IMG/VR virus record: IMGVR_UViG_3300037493_002429
Coordinates: 1-27,142 of that record
Length of the DNA stretch: 27,142 nucleotides
Origin: a virus
Reading direction: 5' to 3' (one strand)
Shown: one piece after another, positions 22,281 through 27,142 of the stretch
Position numbering within the stretch: position 1 is the stretch's first letter
Layout: every line of letters starts with the position of its first letter
Notes under the pieces: model-generated
What the model saw: the letters and a program-made list of their open reading frames with translations, nothing else
Database searches by the model: none
What the model was told of the DNA's origin: nothing
Translations under genes and position numbers: made by a program

Positions 22281-22299
22281 TCAGCGGAGAGGCCGCTGA
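22281..22299 (+). promoter_or_regulatory. Leader hairpin of the right operon
   Basis: TCAGCGG (22281-22287) pairs with CCGCTGA (22293-22299) around AGAGG, near the predicted 5' end of the mRNA and ending shortly before the GGAAGG ribosome-binding motif. It could protect the message or influence initiation at 22318. Confidence 0.5.
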
Positions 22300-22315
22300 G
22301 ATCTCGGAAGGATCA
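22299..22315 (+). repeat. 17-bp repeat at the first start of the right operon (copy 1)
   Basis: AGATCTCGGAAGGATCA includes the ribosome-binding motif of the 22318 gene and is identical to 25242-25258, just upstream of the WhiB-like gene start. Two exact 17-mers in 27 kb are unlikely by chance, though both contain a constrained GGAAGG. Confidence 0.6.
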
Positions 22316-22317
22316 AC

Positions 22318-22494
22318 ATGAACTACTCAGAAGATAGATGGTCAGTCGAAGACGCAGCTGCTCGACACGACGCACTTCAGTGCCACATGACAGACCCATC
22401 AGAAGATGCCTACTACGACTCACTCAACGCTGCTAACGGTTCAGCACCAGTCGCACGCAAGGTCGAAGTCTCTACCGGAGAGGAGCCCTTCTAA
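22318..22494 (+). CDS. Hypothetical acidic 58-residue protein, first gene of right operon
   Basis: Starts at an ATG six bases after the AAGGA of the repeated leader motif. The sequence is polar and acidic (NYSEDRWSVEDAAARHDALQ, DPSEDAYYDSLN), with no membrane segment, no cysteines of interest and no family I recognise. As the first gene after the operator-flanked promoter it should be made earliest and at high level, which is typical for small phage host-takeover or regulatory proteins; that is an inference from position only. Stop and next start overlap as TAATG. Confidence 0.65.
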   Translation: MNYSEDRWSVEDAAARHDALQCHMTDPSEDAYYDSLNAANGSAPVARKVEVSTGEEPF

Positions 22495-22793
22495 TGAGTC
22501 TCGCAGAGTCCCATCCAGTCGAGGTCGGCAAAGGTCGACTCCCGAAAAAAGCACAAGACTCCGCCTACCTACGACTCGCTGACGTGAATCTTCAAGTCCA
22601 AGTAGCAACTCGGAGACAATGGACTCCTGGAGAGCTTTATGGTCTGCTCGCCGATATGGGAGCAGAGATCGTCACCAAGCGAGGCCGCAACAATCCTTAC
22701 TATGGGAGTGATGCTCTAACCCTCGACGAATGTAACTCGCTAGTTGACATGCTTATAGCCCATCGGAAGACACAACAGGAGGACACCAAATGA
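22494..22793 (+). CDS. Hypothetical 99-residue protein
   Basis: A basic, mixed alpha/beta protein: AYLRLADVNLQVQVATRRQWTPGELYGLLADMGAEIVTKRGRNNPYYG, then DALTLDECNSLVDMLIAHRK. GAGGAG precedes the start. The Arg/Lys-rich middle might contact nucleic acid. No known domain is recognised. It is part of a chain of overlapping small genes (TAATG upstream, ATGA downstream). Confidence 0.65.
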   Translation: MSLAESHPVEVGKGRLPKKAQDSAYLRLADVNLQVQVATRRQWTPGELYGLLADMGAEIVTKRGRNNPYYGSDALTLDECNSLVDMLIAHRKTQQEDTK

Positions 22794-23104
22794 CCTACGA
22801 ATATAAGGCAAGCGAGTTCGATGAGATGCTCTGCGTCCGAGATGCGATGCGTTTCGAACGTCAACTACTCGGAGATCTGGACGACATCGACATCCGTTAT
22901 AACACGGGCTATATCGATGGGGTCGTAGCGACGATGGCAGGTGAGGATCCGTTCCTCGAGGACGCTGGCGACGTAGCCTTGATGAGAGAGATTGTCCGAG
23001 ATCAACGGTTGAACACGAATGGCTATGGCGACCGGAAACACGCCTACCTTTCTTATGTCAGGATAGTGGCAGCCATACAGGAGGCCCCAGATGCGAAAGT
23101 TTGA
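22790..23104 (+). CDS. Hypothetical 104-residue protein
   Basis: An acidic helical protein (FDEMLCVRDAMRFERQLLGDLDDIDIRYNTGYIDGVVATMAGEDPF) with a second helical part ending in YLSYVRIVAAIQEAP. AGGAGG lies upstream and the start overlaps the previous stop (ATGA). No family recognised. The end overlaps the small membrane gene by 14 bases. Confidence 0.65.
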   Translation: MTYEYKASEFDEMLCVRDAMRFERQLLGDLDDIDIRYNTGYIDGVVATMAGEDPFLEDAGDVALMREIVRDQRLNTNGYGDRKHAYLSYVRIVAAIQEAPDAKV

Positions 23105-23219
23105 CAGCGTCCAGCTCTTCTTCAGGATGCAAGACCGCTGGGACCAAGCAGCCCCATATGTTCTCGCCGTCTCAGCGTTCTTCATCCTCCCAGCTTTAGC
23201 CGGTTGGATCAGCCGATGA
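23091..23219 (+). CDS. Small single-pass membrane protein
   Basis: A 42-residue protein with an excellent ribosome-binding site (GGAGG, six bases spacing). The N-terminal half is amphipathic and charged (MRKFDSVQLFFRMQDRWDQ) and the C-terminal half is one hydrophobic helix (YVLAVSAFFILPALAGWI) ending in SR. Such tiny membrane proteins in early phage operons often act on host envelope functions or superinfection. No direct evidence for its role. Its stop overlaps the next start (ATGA). Confidence 0.65.
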   Translation: MRKFDSVQLFFRMQDRWDQAAPYVLAVSAFFILPALAGWISR

Positions 23220-23419
23220 GACTTGAGCCGACAATCTCAATGCAACGAGGCGACGGGTTCGTCAGTCAATGTAATAACTGTGGCGTTCTAGTCGCAGTAC
23301 CAGGCTCGGCGACCGGCCATCGGAGGCTGGCCGGTTGCCCCAGCTGCGACAAACAATCATGGCATCGAGTCGAACTCCCAGTAGGCCCATTCAAAGGGGA
23401 CGACATTGAAGCAGTATGA
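23216..23419 (+). CDS. Small zinc-ribbon protein
   Basis: A 67-residue protein with one CxxC pair (QCNNCGVLVAVPG) and a second (AGCPSCDKQSWHRVEL) about 20 residues later, a standard four-cysteine zinc ribbon. The spacing and the small size recall nucleic-acid-binding ribbons in phage early operons. The ATG at 23216 overlaps the previous stop; no strong ribosome-binding motif, so coupling is likely. Specific target unknown. Confidence 0.65.
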   Translation: MRLEPTISMQRGDGFVSQCNNCGVLVAVPGSATGHRRLAGCPSCDKQSWHRVELPVGPFKGDDIEAV

Positions 23420-23717
23420 GATCTATCTCACAGACCGTCAGGCTGATGCGCTAATGGCAGAGGCCGAGTCGATCGCTTTCTTCCAAGATCAGAATCTGCC
23501 TAAAGGTGAGGTCAGCACTCCCTCGAGGGAAGCCCGACGGTGCATATATGCTCACATCTTCGAGCAGCTCAGGAACTCAGGCTGCTACGGGCTGAACGCT
23601 ATCCTGCATGTCACTTACGATCGGGAGTCCGGCGATCGTGTACCCTTAACCTGTTGCCCACATGGCAATCTGATTACTATCCACTGTGTGGATTGTGAAG
23701 AAACACCCGAAGGATGA
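23406..23717 (+). CDS. Hypothetical protein with C-terminal Cys/His site
   Basis: A 103-residue protein that appears to start at TTG 23406, a few bases after AAAGGGGA; no ATG or GTG fits in frame. The N-terminal part is helical (DRQADALMAEAESIAFFQDQ, ARRCIYAHIFEQL) and the C-terminus has LTCCPHGNLITIHCVDCEE, where C, H, C and C could bind a metal. The start overlaps the zinc-ribbon gene by 14 bases. Function unknown. The TTG start is an oddity. Confidence 0.6.
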   Translation: MKQYEIYLTDRQADALMAEAESIAFFQDQNLPKGEVSTPSREARRCIYAHIFEQLRNSGCYGLNAILHVTYDRESGDRVPLTCCPHGNLITIHCVDCEETPEG

Positions 23718-23747
23718 GCGCCATGAGCCTCAATCCTCGCCACAAGA

Positions 23748-24272
23748 GTGGCCGTCCTATCCTCGACCGGAAGCAGACCCTTGCGCCTATCTCGACTCGC
23801 CATAATCTTCACGCTGTTCCTATTCGTCAGCTGTTCCAGTGGTACCGAAACAGCCTCGATACCGGAACGAGCGTCTACTACAACATCCACGACCCTCGCC
23901 CCGACAACGACGACAATTTATATCGAAACGACAGTATTACCTCCCGTAACGTCATCAACTTCGACAACTACCGTAAGACCGCCAACCTCGAGCGGCTGTC
24001 CGCAAGAAATAGTGGATCTCATCCATCAACACTTCGACCCACTCGGAGCCGGCGACTGGGCAGTCGCAATAGCCTGGCGAGAGAGCAACTGTCGGCCAGA
24101 CGTCGTCTCACCGACAGACTGCAAAGGACTATTTCAACTCGCTCTTCCTCTCCACGATGGGCTGTTCTATCGGACTGGTTCCGACCCGACCCAGTGGGCC
24201 AATCCATCAGCGAATATCAAAGCCGCAGCGAGTCTCTACGCCGGATCCGGGAAACAACCCTGGACACTCTAA
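23748..24272 (+). CDS. Secreted lipoprotein with lysozyme/transglycosylase-like domain
   Basis: A 174-residue protein. It has a bacterial lipoprotein signal: basic RPLRLSR, a hydrophobic core (LAIIFTLFLFV), then a lipobox-like FVSC with Cys at 29. A Thr/Pro-rich linker (about 40-82) leads to a domain with AWRESNC (E112 as the likely catalytic acid), TDCKGLFQ (125-130), and NPSANIKAAASLY, typical of SLT/Rpf-like muralytic folds. C115 and C125 could form a disulfide. The start is a GTG with no ribosome-binding motif, nested in another open frame. It would act on peptidoglycan outside the membrane; whether it serves release, entry exclusion or wall remodelling is unknown. Confidence 0.8.
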   Translation: MAVLSSTGSRPLRLSRLAIIFTLFLFVSCSSGTETASIPERASTTTSTTLAPTTTTIYIETTVLPPVTSSTSTTTVRPPTSSGCPQEIVDLIHQHFDPLGAGDWAVAIAWRESNCRPDVVSPTDCKGLFQLALPLHDGLFYRTGSDPTQWANPSANIKAAASLYAGSGKQPWTL

Positions 24273-24291
24273 ACAGAGGCGGAGGCTGGCG

Positions 24292-24492
24292 ATGACCAGT
24301 GACTATGAGCAAGCCCTCAAAGACATACGAGAACTCATCCTCATCAACGGAAGCCACGACGAATGGCTAGCAACCCAAATAATCTTAGTCATCGAAGGAT
24401 GTCTTCCGATGAGCAAGATGGAAGCAGCCAACACAGAATGGCAGAGACTGACCAACCACTGCACCCGCAAAAGCGGGGAGGCTAGCGAGTGA
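24292..24492 (+). CDS. Hypothetical helical 66-residue protein
   Basis: Begins at ATG 24292, six bases after a perfect GGAGG. All-helical and charged (YEQALKDIRELILINGSHDEWLATQIILVIEG), followed by AANTEWQRLTNHCTRK. No domain recognised. One of three consecutive small helical genes that overlap by four bases each and could form a complex or regulate in trans; only the arrangement supports this. Confidence 0.6.
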   Translation: MTSDYEQALKDIRELILINGSHDEWLATQIILVIEGCLPMSKMEAANTEWQRLTNHCTRKSGEASE

Positions 24493-24704
24493 AAGAGCTT
24501 GAGCCGGGAGTCCAGGCGACACTTGACCAGATATCCTCCACTCTGCGGGATCTCTATGATAAACATCTGATCGATCTTCACGACGTCAAGATCAAGCAAG
24601 CGATTGTGATGACCGCGAACCTGTTAATGGATGCGAAAATCACTAGCGACGGAGTGTTCCACTGGACTCTCCGAGGACTGATACAACTTATGGAGGCACC
24701 ATGA
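24489..24704 (+). CDS. Hypothetical helical 71-residue protein
   Basis: GTG start with GGGGAGG upstream and GTGA overlap with the previous stop. The sequence is helical and amphipathic (ATLDQISSTLRDLYDKHLIDLHDVKIKQAIVMTANLLMDAK), with a C-terminal FHWTLRGLIQLMEAP. It may be a coiled-coil dimer. No family recognised. Confidence 0.6.
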   Translation: MKELEPGVQATLDQISSTLRDLYDKHLIDLHDVKIKQAIVMTANLLMDAKITSDGVFHWTLRGLIQLMEAP

Positions 24705-24922
24705 GATATGAGACAGTGAGCGGACTCCAATCTGAGAATGCGATCCTCAGAGCCGAGATAATGAAAACGAACATCAGCCTCAGACGGGTGATAGTGCTAC
24801 TCAATAAGAAGCATCTGGCACCCTCAGAGCGTCGCACCCTCGAACTAGCCATGACCGTCGCCGGGATCAGCCAGGAGAGTGTCAACAAGATCATCAAAAA
24901 CGAACTCCCGTGGCCCGCATAA
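24701..24922 (+). CDS. Hypothetical coiled-coil 73-residue protein
   Basis: ATG overlaps the previous stop and has GGAGG five bases upstream. The N-terminal half is coiled-coil-like (LQSENAILRAEIMKTNISLRRVIVLLNKK), then APSERRTLELAMTVAGISQESVNKII, which could be a short helical DNA-binding or dimer region. No domain is sure. Its TAA shares the A with the ATG of the nuclease-like gene. Confidence 0.6.
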   Translation: MRYETVSGLQSENAILRAEIMKTNISLRRVIVLLNKKHLAPSERRTLELAMTVAGISQESVNKIIKNELPWPA

Positions 24923-25278
24923 TGGCCGAGAGTGCAGCCTCGAGGCAAGGCCGGTTGAACCGTCAGAAAGGCAAACGGAAACAAGCAGCCGTCCGTCGAG
25001 AGCTAGAAATTATCTTCGATAGTCCGTGTATCTGGGAGCAGAACAAGAGAGACGAAGAAACATGGCTCCACCTCCCGTTGGCCTGCGAAGTAAAATCGGG
25101 ACTTGAAGCCAAGCCGATCCACACTCGCTATACGAATGCTCGAGCACAACACTTCGCAGCGATCCCCAACGAACACAGGCCCTTTATCTATGTGGCCTGC
25201 CCCGATCAGCTCGCAGACAGTTATATCGTAATCAAACTTTCAGATCTCGGAAGGATCATCAATAATGGACATACCTAA
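24922..25278 (+). CDS. PD-(D/E)XK nuclease-like protein (possible Holliday junction resolvase)
   Basis: A 118-residue protein. A basic N-terminal part (RQGRLNRQKGKRKQAAVRREL) precedes an acidic candidate E28, WEQNKRDEETWLHLPLACEVKSG with E56-V57-K58, the E-x-K core of PD-(D/E)XK nucleases. After it, ARAQHFAAIPNEHRPFIYVACPD forms the next helix and strand. Several phage resolvase-type proteins are this size. The first acidic residue of the motif is not certain, so the call is moderate. ATG 24922 is preferred over GTG 24910 because it forms a TAATG junction with the previous gene. Confidence 0.55.
   Translation: MAESAASRQGRLNRQKGKRKQAAVRRELEIIFDSPCIWEQNKRDEETWLHLPLACEVKSGLEAKPIHTRYTNARAQHFAAIPNEHRPFIYVACPDQLADSYIVIKLSDLGRIINNGHT
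25242..25258 (+). repeat. 17-bp repeat upstream of the WhiB gene (copy 2)
   Basis: Identical to 22299-22315 although here it lies inside the end of the nuclease-like gene. It includes GGAAGG, seven to fourteen bases before ATG 25265, and probably acts as the ribosome-binding region of that gene; it might also be a shared regulatory element. Confidence 0.55.
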
Positions 25279-25759
25279 ATTTGAATCGACATTCTGTGAG
25301 CGGAACGCCAACATCTGCCGGTGTAGTGCCTGCCTCGAATATAACGCCTACCGCAGGCGAGCTGCTCGAGCCAAAATCAAAGGCATCCCAGTACCAGCAG
25401 CACGAGGCGAACAACCCACCAGAAAATATGTGCCCGCACGCTGGACCGAATATGCCCTATGCAAAGGACTCGACAGCAACTGGTTCTTTGGAGACGACCG
25501 GGGCAACAGTCCCCACGTCACCAGAGCCAAAAAGATCTGCCATAACTGTCTAGCCAAAGATGAGTGTCTCACCCTCGCGTTAGAAACAGGAGAACGACAC
25601 GGTATCTGGGGAGGGATGACCGTCGGCCAACGCAGACGGCTCGGAAACCAGAACACACCGATGGAAGACCGGCTTAAACGGGCACAACAGTTACGAGACC
25701 GGTTCGCAATAACACAAATCTACGGAGGCAAATATGACAAGTCCAGTCTTAGCGAGTAA
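25265..25759 (+). CDS. WhiB-family Fe-S transcription regulator with N-terminal Cys-rich extension
   Basis: A 164-residue protein. Residues 60-125 form the WhiB core: WTEYALCKG (C66), WFFGDDRG, KKICHNCLAKDECL (C92, C95, C101) and GIWGG (113-117). The four Cys bind a 4Fe-4S cluster and the GIWGG loop contacts host sigma factor in known members; the family is limited to Actinobacteria and their phages. Residues 1-40 add a second Cys group (C11, C18, C20, C23) plus an Arg/Lys stretch, outside the usual domain. Phage WhiB proteins can act on host gene expression (TM4 is an example), so this may be a regulator of middle genes or host sporulation/septation. It overlaps the exonuclease gene by 26 bases. 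Confidence 0.92.
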   Translation: MDIPKFESTFCERNANICRCSACLEYNAYRRRAARAKIKGIPVPAARGEQPTRKYVPARWTEYALCKGLDSNWFFGDDRGNSPHVTRAKKICHNCLAKDECLTLALETGERHGIWGGMTVGQRRRLGNQNTPMEDRLKRAQQLRDRFAITQIYGGKYDKSSLSE

Positions 25760-26768
25760 AGGCCCAGGAGGGCGTTGGTATGAGATCCCCGACCCAATCA
25801 TCGAAGGAGGATGGAGAGGCCCATCAGTCACAACGATCCTCAGCAACGGGGTTCCAGCACCGGCGTTAAAGGTTTGGGGAGAACGTCAGGTAGCAGAATG
25901 GGCATACGAGAATCGGGACAAGTGGGCACTCCTCGACAAGCAGGACGCTGTCAAACTGTTAGCTAGGGCTCCATATAACACGATGACGAGTGCTGGGAAC
26001 CGTGGGACCGATATACATCAGATCGCAGAACGCATCCTCGAGGGAGTCGCACCCGACAGTTGGGAAGGCCAGTTATACGGCAAGTTTGGTCAGTATGTGC
26101 AGAACTTTCTAGCAGACTTCCAAGTCAAACCTATTGGCTGGGAACGTACTGTGGTCAATATCGAAGACGGCTACGCAGGCTCCTACGACCTGTTATGTGA
26201 GATCGATGGCGAAACATGGCTCTTAGACTGGAAGACGTCTAAAGGTGTTTACGGCAAGTTTGGAGTCCAACTAGCTGCCTACGCCGAGTGCCAATATCAG
26301 ATCGTCGATAACCAGCTCATCGAGATGCCCACGGTAGATCGGTTGGGGGTTGTTCACTTATCCGAGTCAGGTTACCGCCTCGTTCCCATCGTGGCAGATA
26401 CTGGCGAAATGTTTGAGACATTCCGGGCGATGCAAGTCGTCGCCGGATTCACTGTCACCGGAGAACGCACAATCCTCGGAGAGCCGATAGATCCAATCGT
26501 CTCCCAGGAAGTACGCCAAAACCTGATAGACAGAATCTCGGCCCTCGACGACCGAACATGGCTCGCAGAGAACTGGCCCCACAACACGCCCGGCCTAAAA
26601 GAACCAGGGCACGTTCGCTGGCAGATCACAGCCATAGAACGAGTATTAGTCATAGCCGAGCAACACAAACCCGGCCTAGATTTCGACGCTATAGAAATAG
26701 AGCGTCGCAAAAGATCTGCAACAGCAGAGAAACAGACAAAACAAAACAAAGAAAAGAGCAAAACATGA
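25734..26768 (+). CDS. RecB/Cas4-like PD-(D/E)XK exonuclease
   Basis: A 344-residue nuclease of the PDDEXK group used in phage recombination or DNA end processing. Motifs appear in order: GTDIH (H95), GWER (E137), AGSYDLL (D152), LLDWKTSK (D165, K167) and QLAAYAEC (Q179, Y183), the set of RecB-type nucleases. The N-terminal 80 residues and a basic C-terminal tail (ERRKRSATAEKQTKQ) are outside the core. No four-Cys iron-sulfur cluster as in Cas4 is seen. Strong GGAGG precedes its ATG. It overlaps WhiB and the following ssDNA-binding-like gene (ATGA), forming a recombination pair with it. Confidence 0.88.
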   Translation: MTSPVLASKGPGGRWYEIPDPIIEGGWRGPSVTTILSNGVPAPALKVWGERQVAEWAYENRDKWALLDKQDAVKLLARAPYNTMTSAGNRGTDIHQIAERILEGVAPDSWEGQLYGKFGQYVQNFLADFQVKPIGWERTVVNIEDGYAGSYDLLCEIDGETWLLDWKTSKGVYGKFGVQLAAYAECQYQIVDNQLIEMPTVDRLGVVHLSESGYRLVPIVADTGEMFETFRAMQVVAGFTVTGERTILGEPIDPIVSQEVRQNLIDRISALDDRTWLAENWPHNTPGLKEPGHVRWQITAIERVLVIAEQHKPGLDFDAIEIERRKRSATAEKQTKQNKEKSKT

Positions 26769-27142
26769 CAACCGAACATCCATTCAACAACCTGACAGCA
26801 ACCGGAGGCGGCGGCCTCTTCGTCAAATGGGAAGAAGTCGGACAACAAGTAGTCGGAATCATCACACAGATGGACGTAGTCCGAGACCACTTCGCAGCCA
26901 TCGACGACAAGAACGCAGCAATGCACCCCCGCTTGACAATTGATACGGAGATGGGCGACCAGATCGTCACCTGCAGCCAAGCACAACTCCGCTCAAAAAT
27001 CATCGAGGCACACCAGACCACCGGCCTAGAAGTCGGCGACAAAATCGCCATCGTCTACACCGGCATCGAAGGACTCGCAGGCGGCAAAACCATGAAAACC
27101 TTTGACGTAGTAGTCAAAACTCCAGAAGCACCAACCGCACCA
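26765..27142 (+). CDS. OB-fold single-stranded-DNA-binding-like protein, incomplete at the window end
   Basis: 126 codons are visible with no stop before the window ends. LFVKWEEVGQQVVGIITQMDVVRD, RLTIDTEMGDQIVTCSQAQLRSKI and GLEVGDKIAIVYTGIEG match the strand pattern of OB-fold ssDNA-binding-type proteins common beside phage recombination exonucleases. It probably coats single strands exposed by the nuclease encoded just upstream (ATGA overlap). The C-terminal tail, where acidic partner-binding residues would be expected, is outside the window. The specific family is unproven. Confidence 0.65.
   Translation, partial: MTTEHPFNNLTATGGGGLFVKWEEVGQQVVGIITQMDVVRDHFAAIDDKNAAMHPRLTIDTEMGDQIVTCSQAQLRSKIIEAHQTTGLEVGDKIAIVYTGIEGLAGGKTMKTFDVVVKTPEAPTAP

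Noticed and set aside
26372-26986. Minus-strand frame opposite the exonuclease end, with hydrophobic and Cys-rich parts
   Set aside because: The + strand exonuclease and OB-fold genes have motifs and good overlaps; the opposite strand frame arises from A+C-rich + strand codons.
1-27142. tRNA genes, CRISPR arrays, insertion sequences and an attachment site
   Set aside because: No cloverleaf-like sequence with a T-loop GTTCGA context outside coding regions, no direct-repeat array, no transposase or integrase motif was seen by eye; a tRNAscan or profile search would be needed to exclude them fully.

Overview
The window looks like part of the genome of a tailed double-stranded DNA phage (or prophage) with siphovirus morphology that infects an actinobacterium. 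The phage call rests on a near-complete HK97-type head module followed by a long-tail module (terminase, portal, protease, capsid, connector, tail tube, frameshifted tail assembly chaperone, tape measure, baseplate and fibre genes) and a lysis module. The actinobacterial host is inferred from a WhiB-family Fe-S regulator gene, a DUF2746-like gene, GTG starts and a leaderless-type promoter. A Thr/Pro-rich linker in a secreted lipoprotein hints at an aquatic actinobacterial or acidimicrobial host, but only weakly. Every confident gene is on the + strand, packed with ATGA, GTGA and TAATG overlaps. Both window ends cut into further sequence: the last gene is open at 27142, and the left edge holds the end of a broken minus-strand reading frame.

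Layout. 1-180: short non-coding or degenerate stretch with a leaderless -10 element. 179-2433: a zinc-finger prim-pol protein, then small and large terminase. 2424-6020: tiny membrane protein, portal, protease, major capsid protein, ending in a strong hairpin. 6103-8204: a small unknown gene plus a glycosyltransferase / methyltransferase / glycosyltransferase cassette. 8224-10781: connector, tail terminator, tail tube, tail assembly chaperones with a CCCTTTA -1 slippery site, and a gp10-like protein. 10784-14956: tape measure, baseplate protein with a LamG-like insertion, C1q-like protein. 14961-17325: membrane coiled-coil protein, a small possible HTH protein, a metallophosphoesterase, a small acidic protein, a zinc ribbon and a holin-like protein. 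17333-21320: fibre or appendage proteins, three sharing a C-terminal module, plus an octapeptide-repeat protein. 21317-22024: amidase endolysin. 22063-22099: strong terminator closing the late operon.

22100-22317 is non-coding control DNA with a TTGACA promoter between two CAAT-N5-ATTG inverted repeats and a leader hairpin. It drives a second operon (22318 to beyond 27142) of small unknown proteins, a secreted muralytic lipoprotein, a possible PD-(D/E)XK nuclease, WhiB, a RecB/Cas4-like exonuclease and an OB-fold ssDNA-binding-like protein. These are early or middle-type functions. No tRNA, CRISPR array, insertion sequence, integrase or DNA polymerase was seen.

How the genes fit together: the right operon would be switched on early from the operator-flanked promoter and supply regulation (WhiB), recombination/replication functions (exonuclease, ssDNA-binding protein) and possibly envelope change (lipoprotein). 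The left operon builds, possibly glycosylates, and releases the virion. Base composition of the + strand drifts from G+T-rich on the left to A+C-rich on the right although all genes point the same way.
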